A DNA stretch of 64,000 nucleotides from Salinispora vitiensis. Lineage in GTDB: Bacteria; Actinomycetota; Actinomycetes; Mycobacteriales; Micromonosporaceae. The stretch covers positions 1,735,947 to 1,799,946 of the forward strand of contig NZ_KB900388.1 of assembly GCF_000378825.1 (NCBI RefSeq), in the 5' to 3' direction. Under the pieces are notes generated by a model. The model was not told where the DNA came from, did no database searches, and saw only the letters and a list, made by a program, of their open reading frames with translations. Positions 7,998 to 16,707 of the stretch are shown here, one piece after another. Made by a program: the position numbers and the translations under genes. The stretch's first letter is position 1; each line of letters opens with the position of its first letter.

Positions 7998-9304
7998 GCC
8001 GCCACCTCCGCCGCGGTCCCGCCGACCCGGATCGCGTCCACCAGAATTGCCAGGCCCTCCCGGGCCTCCTCCTCGGTCAGGGTCAACGGCGGGCCCATCC
8101 GCACCACGTTCCCGTACAGGCCGCCCTTGCCGACGAGCAGGCCACCGGCCCGGCACGCCTCGAACACCTGGATCGCGCGCCCGGGGTCCGGGTCGGCGGT
8201 GCCCGGAAGGACGAACTCGACACCGAGCATCAGCCCCTTGCCGCGTACCTCGGCGACCCCGGGGAGCCCGCCGACCGCTGCGCGCAGCCCCTCGTTGAGG
8301 ATCGTGCCGACCCGGTCCGCGTTGGCCTGCAGATCGTTGTCGAGCACGTAGTCGAGCACGGCGTTGCCGGCGGCGGCGGAGATCGGGTTGCCGCCATAGG
8401 TGGAGAAGCTGATCGCCGGCACCGACTCGACCACCTCGGCCCGCCCGACCACGCCGGCGAGCGCGAACCCGTTGCCGACGCCCTTGGCAAAAGTGATCAT
8501 GTCTGGGGTCACGCCGTGGGCCTGGTAGCCCCAGAAGTGCGTGCCGGTCCGCCCCCAACCGGTCTGCACCTCGTCCGAGATGAGCAGGATGCCGTGCTCG
8601 TCGAGCACCTTGCGCCAGCCGGCGAGCAGCCCGTCCGGGCCGTGCACGAATCCGCCGACGCCCTGAATCGGCTCGGCGATCAGGCAGGCGACATCACCCG
8701 AGGTCTGGGTAGCCAACACCTCCCGCAGATCCTCCACCGCCGCGTCGATCCGGTCCGCCTCGGGCAGCCGGGCCAGCAGGCCCCGCAGCCGCTCCCCCGA
8801 GTGCAGCCAGGCCACCTGCAACGGGTTCAGCGGGCTCGCCGACCAGCCCCGGTTGCCGGTGACCCCGATGGTCGCGTACGACCGGCCGTGATAGCTGTTG
8901 CGTACGGCGAGGATCTGGTGCGAGCGCCGATAGTTGGTGGCCATCAGCAGCGCGGCCTCGTTGGCCTCGGTGCCGGAGTTGGTGAAGAAGACCCGCGCGT
9001 CCGGGATGCCGGACAGCCGGGCCACCTTCTCGGCCAGCTCCACCTGCTGCCGGATCAGGTAGAGCGTCGAGGTGTGCACGATCCCGGTAGCCAGCTGGCC
9101 CTCCACCGCCGCGCGGATCTCCGGAATGTCGTAGCCGATGCTGTTGGTCAGCACGCCGCCGAAGAAATCCAGGTACGTGCGGCCCTGCGCGTCGGTGACC
9201 CGGCGCCCCTGCCCGGCGACGAGTTCGAGCGGTTCGTCGTAGTAGAGCGGCATCCAGGACGGGAGCACCGCCCGGTGCCGGGCCAGCAGATCGTCGGTGA
9301 TCAT
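7994..9304 (-). CDS. Class III PLP-dependent aminotransferase
   Basis: This is an omega-type aminotransferase of 436 aa. Signatures include 'NSGTEANEAALLMA', 'SYHGRSYATIGVTG', the class III motif 'LLISDEVQTGWGRTG' and the PLP lysine in 'TFAKGVGNGFALAGVVG' (about residue 270). The start at 9304 is set by GAGAGGTG a few bases upstream. Because it overlaps mmsA, a role in making (methyl)malonate semialdehyde from beta-alanine or 3-aminoisobutyrate fits best, with mmsA taking the next step. GABA or another omega-amino acid is possible. The pairing supports catabolism of pyrimidine or valine products. Confidence 0.88.
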   Translation of the reverse strand: MITDDLLARHRAVLPSWMPLYYDEPLELVAGQGRRVTDAQGRTYLDFFGGVLTNSIGYDIPEIRAAVEGQLATGIVHTSTLYLIRQQVELAEKVARLSGIPDARVFFTNSGTEANEAALLMATNYRRSHQILAVRNSYHGRSYATIGVTGNRGWSASPLNPLQVAWLHSGERLRGLLARLPEADRIDAAVEDLREVLATQTSGDVACLIAEPIQGVGGFVHGPDGLLAGWRKVLDEHGILLISDEVQTGWGRTGTHFWGYQAHGVTPDMITFAKGVGNGFALAGVVGRAEVVESVPAISFSTYGGNPISAAAGNAVLDYVLDNDLQANADRVGTILNEGLRAAVGGLPGVAEVRGKGLMLGVEFVLPGTADPDPGRAIQVFEACRAGGLLVGKGGLYGNVVRMGPPLTLTEEEAREGLAILVDAIRVGGTAAEVAA

Positions 9305-9837
9305 AGTGACACCTCTCAACGAAGCGGGTGATGACGGCACGCTCTCACCACCGTGCACCGCGAACAACTGGCACCGTGTAGCGTCACCGCACCGTCCACC
9401 TGACACCACGTCAACGAGATGCTCCGATGGATTGATCAAGCAGCTTCATCGAGGACCTGCGTCACCATTAGTTCCACAAACACCGTGGTGCCGTGGGTAC
9501 GCGAGAGAGGCCGTGCGGTACCTGGCCGACCCGCTCAGCGTTGAACGGGCTCGCCGGGGCACCCGGGCGGGCGACCGCCCGGGTCGAGCCTTGGTGCCGG
9601 TCCCGCTGGCGGGGCAGCTCGACAGCGAAACTAACCCTGGTTCCACTGGCGGCCAGCAGCATTGGCACCCGCCGCCCTGGCCGCTGCCCGGCCCACGCTT
9701 CCGACCGCTCCCCTTTAGAGCACCTGCTAGCCTGTGCCGATGATCATGCGGAGCGAAATGCCGTGAGCAGGAAGCGGGTACACCTGTCGGCGGGCACGTC
9801 ACCGGGATGCAGCCTCGCCCTACCCGGAGGAATCGTC
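9305..9837. other. Intergenic region, no gene recognised
   Basis: About 530 bp upstream of both the aminotransferase (minus) and a small membrane-protein gene (plus). Frames run through it on both strands but show no family features or ribosome sites. It should hold the two divergent promoters; I see no convincing -35/-10 pair. Confidence 0.4.
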
Positions 9838-10416
9838 ATGGCACCGATCACCGCAATGGTGATGGTGGGTATGGTCAATGGGGTACGGGAGTTTTTCACC
9901 AATGGCGACTTCAGCCTGGGAAACATCCTCCTCCACGTCGTTTACATCATCATCCTGGGCGCCCTGCTCTACATGACGGGTGCCATGACCTGGTTATTCC
10001 TCCGCGTAGGCAGATACAAGATCTGGCTCAGGGGCACGATCCTCATCGAGCGACGCATCCTGTTACGCCGCCGTATCGATCTACGTAGCGCCAAGGTGGA
10101 GTTGCGCCCCAGGACCGAGAACCAAAACCAGCTCTTTTTGGTGGCCATCGACCAACAGTCGAGCAAAAGCCTTGATCTCCTGATTCAGGATAGCCACATA
10201 TCGTTACCCGCGTCCGAGCTCACCGCTCTAGCGCAGGCAATCCTCGCCGATCCCGACCACAGGCCACGCGCAAGCCACGACCAGGCAGCAGCCAGGACTG
10301 TAGCGGACAAGCTCCGTGAGCTCGCGACCGCCGACACGGCAGATCGGGTAGGGGCGGTTGCAGCCGAAAGGGCGGAGGCCTCACCCACCGTCGAGGGTGA
10401 GGGAACACGCGCATGA
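9838..10416 (+). CDS. Small membrane protein with PH-like C-terminal region (hypothetical)
   Basis: This is a 192-aa protein of unknown function. The first ~60 residues contain a hydrophobic helix pair (LHVVYIIILGALLYMTGAMTW). A basic, beta-rich domain follows (YKIWLRGTILIERRILLRRR, then RSAKVELRP), resembling bacterial PH-like membrane domains. The C-terminus is Ala/Glu-rich and probably disordered. The ATG at 9838 has GGAGG 7 bases upstream. Its stop overlaps a tiny ORF (ATGA). A terminator hairpin follows about 180 bp downstream. No partner gene suggests a function. Confidence 0.65.
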   Translation: MAPITAMVMVGMVNGVREFFTNGDFSLGNILLHVVYIIILGALLYMTGAMTWLFLRVGRYKIWLRGTILIERRILLRRRIDLRSAKVELRPRTENQNQLFLVAIDQQSSKSLDLLIQDSHISLPASELTALAQAILADPDHRPRASHDQAAARTVADKLRELATADTADRVGAVAAERAEASPTVEGEGTRA

Positions 10417-10487
10417 TCCGGCTATTCCGCCGACTCCGCCGCCGCCGGCCCGCACGGTTGGACGCCGTCGGTCCTGCTGCCCGGTAA
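10413..10487 (+). CDS. Possible 24-residue Arg-rich peptide (very uncertain)
   Basis: The ATG overlaps the stop of the preceding gene as ATGA. The frame encodes a short peptide beginning MIRLFRRLRRRR and stops after 24 codons. The coupling is suggestive, but the length is too short to judge coding from composition. Confidence 0.2.
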   Translation: MIRLFRRLRRRRPARLDAVGPAAR

Positions 10488-10595
10488 CGCGACGCGGGCC
10501 GGCGCCTACTCAGCTGCACAACCAGCCATACGCCGGGCTGCTCACCCACGACCTACTCGGAGCACCACGAATCGCAAGGTAAACCCCGCAATGAT

Positions 10596-10638
10596 GGAGG
10601 CCCCTACCTGCCTGGTCAACCCGGAGGTAGGGACCTCC
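10596..10638. terminator. Bidirectional hairpin terminator
   Basis: Arms GGAGGCCCCTACCT and AGGTAGGGACCTCC (one mismatch) flank a 15-base loop, with a T-run at 10649-10653 on the plus strand. It separates the convergent genes ending at 10416 and 10652. Confidence 0.7.
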
Positions 10639-10651
10639 TGATGGGAGATTT

Positions 10652-10834
10652 TTATCGCTCCCGCCGCTTTTTCAGTTCTCCATCGACAACCATGAGAACC
10701 CCACCGATTACGACTACTCCACTCGAAGCAACGAAAAGCCAGGTTATCCCACCTCCATTTAAAACCAGATGGACGGTCCCGAAGGCACCCCCGGCCAATG
10801 CGAGGGTCCTGGCAACGTGGTTCAGTCGTCCCAT
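10652..10834 (-). CDS. Small two-helix membrane protein (hypothetical)
   Basis: This is a 60-aa protein with two hydrophobic segments (TLALAGGAFGTVHLVLNG and TWLFVASSGVVVIGGVLMVV) and a basic C-terminal tail (ELKKRRER). The ATG at 10834 is preceded by a GAGGAGCG ribosome site; the longer frame from 10918 runs into the neighbouring regulator and is unlikely. No function can be assigned. Confidence 0.55.
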   Translation of the reverse strand: MGRLNHVARTLALAGGAFGTVHLVLNGGGITWLFVASSGVVVIGGVLMVVDGELKKRRER

Positions 10835-10886
10835 TACACGCTCCTCTTCGGTCGTGCGGACTACCCTCAATAGAAGTATGCGGAGT

Positions 10887-11828
10887 TTAGACCCGGGGCA
10901 ATGCCGAGCGGTGTGCACGGGGGCTCACGCCACGGCGACGCTTGAAGGCGGTGCTGAGCGCGAAGGAACTGCCGTAGCCGACCCGACGGGCGACCGCGCC
11001 GACGGTGGCGTTCGGCTCGCGAAGCAGGTCGGCGGCGAGGCTCAACCGCCAGCCGGTCAGATAGGACATGGGCGGTTCACCAACCAGTGCGGTGAACCGC
11101 CGGGCAAACGCCGCCCGGGAGACTCCGGTTTCGGCGGCCAGGGACGCCACGGTCCACGGCCGGGCCGGGTCGTGGTGCAGCATTCGCAGGGCGGGGCCGA
11201 CGACCGGGTCGCTGTTCGCCTGGTACCAGCCGGGGGCCTCGGCACCAGGACGGGTGAACCACTCCCGCAGCACCGCGATGAGCAGCAGGTCGAGCAGCCG
11301 GTCCAGGACCGCCTCCTGACCGGGGTCGTCCTTGACGATCTCGGCGGCCAGCAGTGGGATCAATGGAGAGTCCCAGGAGTCGCCGGGCACGACGAGCAGC
11401 GGCGGTAGTGCGGTCAGCAGCCGTTGGCCGACCTCACCCCGCATCGGGTACGCACCGGTCAGCAGCATCGTCGGGCCGTCCGCGCTGTTGCCCCAGGTCC
11501 GCACCCCCCACTCGCTCATTCCGCAGAGTTCCCCGCCATCCGGGCCGGTGCAGCGTTGACCGGGATGGATGACGGCCTGCGGTGCCGTGGAGAGGTCGTC
11601 GGCGACCCGGTACGGGGCGGGGCCGCGGACGATCGCGGTGTCCCCCGGGTTCAGCCGGACCGCCGTACCCTCCTCCGGCGCGACCCAAGCGCCACCTCGG
11701 ACCAGGGCCACCAGGGTGAGGGGCGCCTCGTCCCGGATCGCCAGGGACCACGGCGGGGTCAGGACCGAGCGCAACAGGAAGGCCCCCTGGGCTCGGGGCC
11801 CATCAAGGAGAGATACCACCGCATCCAC
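10887..11828 (-). CDS. AraC-family transcriptional regulator
   Basis: This is a 313-aa regulator. The N-terminal ~150 residues match the cupin-type sensor of actinomycete AraC proteins (LLDGPRAQGAFLLRSVLTPPW, then APYRVADD). The C-terminal ~100 residues hold two helix-turn-helix motifs ('TVASLAAETGVSRAAFARRF' and 'VGAVARRVGYGSSFALSTAFKR'). I place the start at the GTG at 11828, whose product begins like its relatives (DAVVSLLDGPRA); a TTG at 11846 is an alternative. It is divergent from an NmrA-like oxidoreductase 71 bp away. In this family the regulator usually controls that neighbour. Confidence 0.85.
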   Translation of the reverse strand: MDAVVSLLDGPRAQGAFLLRSVLTPPWSLAIRDEAPLTLVALVRGGAWVAPEEGTAVRLNPGDTAIVRGPAPYRVADDLSTAPQAVIHPGQRCTGPDGGELCGMSEWGVRTWGNSADGPTMLLTGAYPMRGEVGQRLLTALPPLLVVPGDSWDSPLIPLLAAEIVKDDPGQEAVLDRLLDLLLIAVLREWFTRPGAEAPGWYQANSDPVVGPALRMLHHDPARPWTVASLAAETGVSRAAFARRFTALVGEPPMSYLTGWRLSLAADLLREPNATVGAVARRVGYGSSFALSTAFKRRRGVSPRAHRSALPRV

Positions 11829-11899
11829 GTAGACGATTGAACACAAGCGTGCGCGGAATAGCTATGTCCCGTCTCGGGCTGGCGCACTTCACTGGGCGT

Positions 11900-12739
11900 A
11901 TGACAGACCAACGAAAGCAGCAGCGCACCCTGGTCCTCGGCGGTACCGGCAAGACCGGTCGACGCATCGTGGCCCGGCTGCGGGGTCAGGGCGTACCGGT
12001 GCGGGTTGGTTCCCGCACCGCCCGACAGCCCTTCGACTGGACCGACCCGGCGACCTGGGCACCGACCCTGCGGGACGTGAACGCCGTCTACCTCTCCTAC
12101 CACCCGGACCTCGCCGAGCCGGGCGCGCTGAAGACGGTCGCCGCGTTCACCGATCTCGCGGTGTCGGCCGGGGTCTCCCGGCTGGTGCTGCTCTCCGGGC
12201 GCGGGGAGGAGATTGCCCGGTCCGCCGAGGAGCACGTCCAGGCCGCCGGGGTGGAGTGGACGGTCCTGCGGTCGAGCTGGTTCAACCAGAACTTCAGCGA
12301 GGACTACCTCCTGGAGCCGGTCCGCGGCGGTGAGGTCGTTCTCCCGGTCGGGGCCGTACCCGAGCCGTTCGTGGACGCCGATGACATCGCCGAGGTGGCC
12401 GTGGCGGCACTCACCGGCCACGGGCACGCCGGGCAGCTCTACGAGCTGACCGGGCCCCGGCTGCTCACCTTCGGCGCGGCGGTCGCCGACATCGCCGCCA
12501 GCACGGGTCGGACGATCAACCTCGTGCAGGTCTCCCCGGAGGAGTACGCGGACGGCCTCGCCGCCGCCGGCGTCCCGGCCGGCACGATCGAGTTGTTGAC
12601 GTACCTCTTCACGACCCTGCTGGACGGGCGCAATGCCCGGCTGAGCGACGGTGTTACGCGGGCCCTCGGCCGGCCGCCCCGCGACTTCACCGACTACGCC
12701 ACGAGCACCGCGGCCACCGGCGTCTGGGGCGGGGCGTAA
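11900..12739 (+). CDS. NmrA/atypical SDR-family NAD(P)-binding protein
   Basis: This is a 279-aa Rossmann-fold protein with the glycine-rich nucleotide motif LVLGGTGKTGRRI at the N-terminus. Other regions typical of NmrA/QOR2-like proteins are 'VYLSYHPDL', 'LVLLSGRG' and 'WTVLRSSWFNQNF'. The catalytic Tyr-x3-Lys of classical SDRs is not obvious, so it may be a redox sensor, an NAD(P)H-dependent quinone reductase or an ergot-alkaloid-type reductase. It is probably controlled by the divergent AraC regulator. A strong hairpin follows. Confidence 0.82.
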   Translation: MTDQRKQQRTLVLGGTGKTGRRIVARLRGQGVPVRVGSRTARQPFDWTDPATWAPTLRDVNAVYLSYHPDLAEPGALKTVAAFTDLAVSAGVSRLVLLSGRGEEIARSAEEHVQAAGVEWTVLRSSWFNQNFSEDYLLEPVRGGEVVLPVGAVPEPFVDADDIAEVAVAALTGHGHAGQLYELTGPRLLTFGAAVADIAASTGRTINLVQVSPEEYADGLAAAGVPAGTIELLTYLFTTLLDGRNARLSDGVTRALGRPPRDFTDYATSTAATGVWGGA

Positions 12740-12752
12740 CCTGCGGTGCCAT

Positions 12753-12804
12753 GCGGATCGACTCGGGCCACGCCGCTGAGGACAGCGGCCCTGAGTCGAT
12801 CCGC
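12753..12804. terminator. Bidirectional hairpin between convergent genes
   Basis: The outer arms GCGGATCGACTC and GAGTCGATCCGC are perfect (12 bp), with a further inner GC-rich pairing. It lies between the stops at 12739 (plus) and 12835 (minus). Confidence 0.8.
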
Positions 12805-12834
12805 GTGGATCCAGCGGCGGAGTCGCCGCCAGGG

Positions 12835-13578
12835 TCAAGCGGCGAAGCCACCGTCCACAGCGATGGCGGCACCAGTGACATAGCGACCAGCGTCACCCGC
12901 GAGGTGGGCGACGGTCGCGGCGACGTCCGACGACTGGCCGAAACGACCGAGTGCGGTGAAGCTCTGCTGCACATCGGCGCCCTCGGCGTCGGCGGGGTTC
13001 ATGTCGGTCTCCGTCGGCCCGGGATGGACCAGGTTGGCGGTTATCCCCCTGGCACCCAGCTCGCGGGCCAACGACCTGGTCAGGCCGATCAACGCGGTCT
13101 TACTCGTCGAATAAAGCGAGACACCGGGGAGCGGCACCCGCTCGGCCAGGCAACTGCCGATATTGATGATCCTTCCGCCTTCGGTCATGTGCCGTACCGC
13201 CGCCTGGGACGCCACGAAGGGTGCCCGAACATTGACGCTCAACACGCGGTCGATGTCCTCCAGTGACATGTCTTCGACCAGACCACGCACCAGAATCCCC
13301 GCGTTGTTGACCACGATGTCGAGCCGCCCGAACTCCGCGACGGCCTGATCCACGGCCGTGCGCACAGCAGTCGGGTCTGCACTGTCAGCCTGGACCGCCC
13401 AGGCCCGGCGCCCCAGCGCCTTGATCCGGTCGACGACATCCGCCGCGCGCTCCGCACTGTCCCGGTAGGTCAACGCGACGTCGGCGCCATCCGCTGCCAG
13501 CCTCAGCGCCACGGCCTCGCCGATGCCACGGCTGCCGCCGGTCACGAATGCCACCTTGCCGCCAAGTACCGCACTCAT
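12835..13578 (-). CDS. SDR-family oxidoreductase (FabG-like)
   Basis: This is a 247-aa classical short-chain dehydrogenase. It has the cofactor motif 'TGGSRGIGEAVAL', 'NNAGI', a catalytic Ser near 'INIGSCL', Tyr-x3-Lys in 'LYSTSKTAL' and the C-terminal 'GAAIAVDGGFAA'. An Arg/Asp pattern after beta-2 ('TYRDSAERA') would accept NADP(H). The substrate is unknown. It lies downstream of the MerR-HEAT regulator on the same strand but has its own promoter region with a 20-bp dyad, so it may be a regulated target of that or another factor. Confidence 0.85.
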   Translation of the reverse strand: MSAVLGGKVAFVTGGSRGIGEAVALRLAADGADVALTYRDSAERAADVVDRIKALGRRAWAVQADSADPTAVRTAVDQAVAEFGRLDIVVNNAGILVRGLVEDMSLEDIDRVLSVNVRAPFVASQAAVRHMTEGGRIINIGSCLAERVPLPGVSLYSTSKTALIGLTRSLARELGARGITANLVHPGPTETDMNPADAEGADVQQSFTALGRFGQSSDVAATVAHLAGDAGRYVTGAAIAVDGGFAA

Positions 13579-13604
13579 GTTCGCTCATCTCTCCTGTCGT
13601 GTTC

Positions 13605-13624
13605 GTGAACAAAGTTAGGTTCAC
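13605..13624. promoter_or_regulatory. Perfect dyad in the SDR promoter (operator candidate)
   Basis: GTGAAC, eight bases (AAAGTTAG) and GTTCAC form a perfect 20-bp dyad, 27 bp upstream of the SDR start. A minus-strand TAACTT inside it could be a -10 box. The size fits a TetR- or MerR-type dimer. Confidence 0.5.
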
Positions 13625-13694
13625 ATGCTGCGGGCAGGGAGTCTGGCGGCAATCCGACGTCGCGTTTCGGCCGAGAAGTGCCGAGCACCACCCC

Positions 13695-14705
13695 TTAACG
13701 CGACGTGGCGTCTTCGTCTTCCAGATAGGCCGCGGCGGTCCATGCCACCACCGGGTCGCCGTCGCGGGACAACCGTCGTAGCACGGGCTGCGCGACGGTG
13801 CGGGGCAGCTCCAAGATGGCCTGGGTGAGGCGGCTGCGGGCGGCGGAGTCCGCGGTGGGGGCGGCGAGTTGGTCGACGAGCGCACTCACGATCCGGTCAG
13901 CGCGGGCTGGTTCCGTGGCCAGGGCACCCAGGTGCTCGGCCGCCTCGACGTCGTGCCCGCCCTCGACCACCAGGTCAACGAGGGCGGGCACGGCCGCCAC
14001 CTCGCCGTGGGCGCCCAGTGCCAGGGCCGCGTGTCGGCGGACCGTCGGGTCCGGGTCGTCGAGGGCGTCCACGAGCACCGCGGTCGCCTCGTCACCGGTC
14101 AACTCGGCGATCGCCTGAATCGCGCGGCGGCGGATGTCCACGTTCTCGGAGCGGGCGCCGGATGTCAGGGTTGCCAGGGCGTCGCCGTCCGCCCGTCCGA
14201 GCGCCCAGCGCAGCGCGCCGGCCACATTCGGGTCGGCTTCGGCGAGGACCGCGCCGGCCAGCAGCTCGGCGGGGACCCGCACCTCCGCGGCGGGGGCCAG
14301 CGCGCTCCGCTGGCGCAGAGCGGCGCTGGGTGAGTCGAGCCCGGTGATGAGTTCGGTGATACGCAGGACGTCCGCCCATCCGGTGGGCGACGTGTCGGCG
14401 ACCATACGCAGCCGGTCGAGTAGCTCCCGTTCCCGGTCCAGCCGTTCTTCGGTCCGGCGGATGAGGTCGTGGACCAGACCGGCGGGCGTGCAGGCGGGGT
14501 CCTGGAGCGCCCGGGCGATCTGGCGCAGCGACAGCCCCAGTGATCGCAGGCCCTCCACGTGGAACAGCCGCCGTACGTCCTCGTCGGAGTATTCGCGGTA
14601 GCCACCCGAGGTGCGACCGGTCGGTCGTACCAGCCCCAGCGAGTCGTAGTGCCGAAGCATGCGGGTGCTCACTCCGGAGCGGCGGGCCACGTCGCCGATC
14701 AGCAT
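13695..14705 (-). CDS. MerR-family regulator fused to C-terminal HEAT repeats
   Basis: This is a 336-aa protein. The first ~70 residues are a MerR winged helix (IGDVARRSGVSTRMLRHYD, then 'GYREYSDEDVRRL'), and a dimerisation helix follows. From about residue 150 there are HEAT-like helical repeats ('DIRRRAIQAIAELTGDEATA', 'DPTVRRHAALALGAHGEVAA', and 'DPVVAWTAAAYL' near the end). HEAT arrays bind proteins, so this is not a small-molecule MerR of the usual kind. Its ATG overlaps the stop of an upstream HEAT-only protein by 7 bases, so the two are made together and may bind each other. The upstream promoter has a MerR-type dyad. Confidence 0.85.
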   Translation of the reverse strand: MLIGDVARRSGVSTRMLRHYDSLGLVRPTGRTSGGYREYSDEDVRRLFHVEGLRSLGLSLRQIARALQDPACTPAGLVHDLIRRTEERLDRERELLDRLRMVADTSPTGWADVLRITELITGLDSPSAALRQRSALAPAAEVRVPAELLAGAVLAEADPNVAGALRWALGRADGDALATLTSGARSENVDIRRRAIQAIAELTGDEATAVLVDALDDPDPTVRRHAALALGAHGEVAAVPALVDLVVEGGHDVEAAEHLGALATEPARADRIVSALVDQLAAPTADSAARSRLTQAILELPRTVAQPVLRRLSRDGDPVVAWTAAAYLEDEDATSR

Positions 14706-15376
14706 GGCGGTGCCTTCTCCCTCCCCACCGGGTCCAGCTTGTCGGCGGCGAGCCGTCGCGCCTCCTCGGCGAGTTCGTCGTAGTCGGCCTCCGGGTCGCG
14801 TAGCAGCAGCAGCGTGGCGTGGGCGTGTTCCCGCGTCGTCGGCTCCGGGCTGTCGACGCTGGCGGCGAGGGCCGACAGGGCCGCCGTACCGAGGCCGACC
14901 AGTGCCTGACTGAGGCTCAGCCGCACGTCCCGGCCCCCGCGACCAAGCTGGCTGACCAGCTCCGCGGCCAACGCCTCCTCCTGCTCTTCGGGGACGAGAG
15001 CGACAGCGGCCCGCCAGGCGGTCCGCGCGACCTCGTCGTCGGGGTCGCGCAGCAGGGTCCCGGTGATCAAGGGGTACACGCTCGAGTTGTTGATCTTGGA
15101 TAGTGAGTGCAGGGCCTGACTACGAGCCTGGGCCTGCTCAGACGTCAGCTCGGCGCGGAGCCTGGGTAGCGTGAACGCCTCCGGCAGGCGGGTGAGTGCC
15201 CAGGTGAGCATGTCCCGCACATAGAAGTCCGGCTCGACCGCGCACCGCCGCACCAGCGCGGTGACAACACTCGGGTCGGGGTGCCTGCCGAGCAGCATGG
15301 CCGCCCGCAGCCGGGTTGACGACGCCTCGGCGCTCAGGGCCGCCACCGCGCGGCGGGTGTTCTGGACCGGGTTCAT
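14699..15376 (-). CDS. HEAT-repeat protein, co-expressed with MerR-HEAT regulator
   Basis: This 225-aa soluble protein is built almost wholly of HEAT-like repeats ('STRLRAAMLLGRHPDPSVV', 'DFYVRDMLTWALTRL', 'DDEVARTAWRAAVAL', 'DVRLSLSQALVGLG'). The ATG at 15376 has GGGAGGTGG about 10 bases upstream; a GTG at 15388 overlaps that site and is less likely. It overlaps the downstream MerR-HEAT gene, suggesting joint regulation or a complex. No catalytic motif is visible. Relatives occur beside MerR genes in actinomycetes, but their role is not known to me. Confidence 0.75.
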   Translation of the reverse strand: MNPVQNTRRAVAALSAEASSTRLRAAMLLGRHPDPSVVTALVRRCAVEPDFYVRDMLTWALTRLPEAFTLPRLRAELTSEQAQARSQALHSLSKINNSSVYPLITGTLLRDPDDEVARTAWRAAVALVPEEQEEALAAELVSQLGRGGRDVRLSLSQALVGLGTAALSALAASVDSPEPTTREHAHATLLLLRDPEADYDELAEEARRLAADKLDPVGREKAPPC

Positions 15377-15405
15377 GGGTAGTACCACCTCCCGGCACAG
15401 TCAAG

Positions 15406-15428
15406 ACCTTGTCACGGTGTCAAGGTCA
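15406..15428. promoter_or_regulatory. MerR-type dyad upstream of the HEAT/MerR operon
   Basis: A perfect 7-bp inverted repeat, GACCTTG and CAAGGTC, is spaced by 9 bases. On the minus strand the left arm runs into TTGACA, a consensus -35. A dyad between -35 and -10 is the hallmark of MerR-controlled promoters, so autoregulation is likely. Confidence 0.6.
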
Positions 15429-15507
15429 AACGGATCGGTCGAGCCGCCTCGGCTTCACCTGGAAACTGTGACAGGCTGCCGCCGGCACACCCGGACGAGG
15501 AGGTGCG

Positions 15508-16539
15508 GTGACGAAGCAGCCGAGATCGGTGCTGATGCTCTCCCTCGGCGGCACGATCGCCATGACCGGCGGCGCTGGCGGCGTCGTGCCGACCCTCACC
15601 GCCGAAGACCTCATCGCCGCCGTCCCCGGTGCCGCCGACACCGACATCGACGTACAGGTCCAGACCTTCTGCCAGCTGCCGAGCGCCTCCCTGCGCCTCG
15701 ACGAACTCACCGCGCTCGCCGCCCTGATCGCCGAACGCACCACCACCGGCGACGTGGACGGCGTCGTGGTCACCCAGGGCACCGACACCATCGAGGAGAC
15801 CGCCTACCTGCTCGACCTGCTGCACGGTGGCGACGCGCCCATCGTGGTGACCGGGGCGATGCGCAACCCGACCCAGGCCGGTGCCGACGGGCCGGCCAAC
15901 GTCCTCGCCGCGATCCACACCGCCGCCAGCCCCACCGCCCGCGGCCTCGGCGCGCTGGTGGTCTTCGTCGACGAGATCCACGCCGCGCGGTACGTCCGCA
16001 AGACGCACTCCACCAGCGGCGGCACCTTCCGCTCGCCGAACGCCGGCCCGCTCGGCCGCGTCGTCGAAGGCGCGGTTCGGCTGCTCGCCTACCCGCCCCA
16101 CCGGCTGACCGTGCCGCTGGCTGCGGTCACCCGAACACCCCGGGTCGGGCTGCACACCGTCACCGTCGGCGACGACGGAGCCCTGCTGGCCGGCGCCGAG
16201 CGCCTGGACGGTCTCGTCGTGGCCGGCTTCGGTGTCGGCCACGTACCCCAACTGCTCATCAACCAGCTCACCGCCCTCGCGGCGACGATCCCGGTCGTGC
16301 TCACCTCCCGCATCGGCGCCGGCCCGGTCCTGGAAGCCACCTACGCCTTCCCCGGCTCGGAGAGCGACCTGCGGCAGCGGGGACTGATCGGCGCGGGCTT
16401 CCTCGACAGCTACAAGGCCCGTATCCTGCTGCACACCCTGCTCGCCGCCGGCGCCGACCACGACATCATCGCCGCCGGATTCGCCGCCGCCGGTGGCACC
16501 GGAGAGCCCGCCCACTGGCCCTGGGCCCAGCACCCCTGA
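15508..16539 (+). CDS. Asparaginase (L-asparagine amidohydrolase)
   Basis: This 343-aa enzyme hydrolyses asparagine to aspartate and ammonia. The first catalytic Thr is in '[12 protein letters not shown]' and the second triad motif is '[12 protein letters not shown]' (Thr, Asp). A further family stretch is '[11 protein letters not shown]', and there is an ordinary C-terminal domain. No signal peptide is seen, so it is probably cytoplasmic. The GTG at 15508 has GAGGAGG 5 bases upstream. It is monocistronic and divergent from the HEAT/MerR operon, whose operator region it shares. Confidence 0.92.
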   Translation: MTKQPRSVLMLSLGGTIAMTGGAGGVVPTLTAEDLIAAVPGAADTDIDVQVQTFCQLPSASLRLDELTALAALIAERTTTGDVDGVVVTQGTDTIEETAYLLDLLHGGDAPIVVTGAMRNPTQAGADGPANVLAAIHTAASPTARGLGALVVFVDEIHAARYVRKTHSTSGGTFRSPNAGPLGRVVEGAVRLLAYPPHRLTVPLAAVTRTPRVGLHTVTVGDDGALLAGAERLDGLVVAGFGVGHVPQLLINQLTALAATIPVVLTSRIGAGPVLEATYAFPGSESDLRQRGLIGAGFLDSYKARILLHTLLAAGADHDIIAAGFAAAGGTGEPAHWPWAQHP

Positions 16540-16707
16540 CGTCGGGCGGATGCGATAAAGGGATGGCTCACCGCTTACTCCTTTATGGAATGAGCAGACG
16601 CTGATCAACCTTGGTATGATCATCTGGATGAGCCCCGTACGACTCGAAACCCCCAGGTTCCGATCCGGAAACCAGCCGGCAGGCACTACCGGAAAGACAT
16701 CGGTCCG

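Noticed and set aside
6543..8351. A 602-aa plus-strand frame
   Set aside because: It is antisense to mmsA and the aminotransferase, both of which carry full family motifs.
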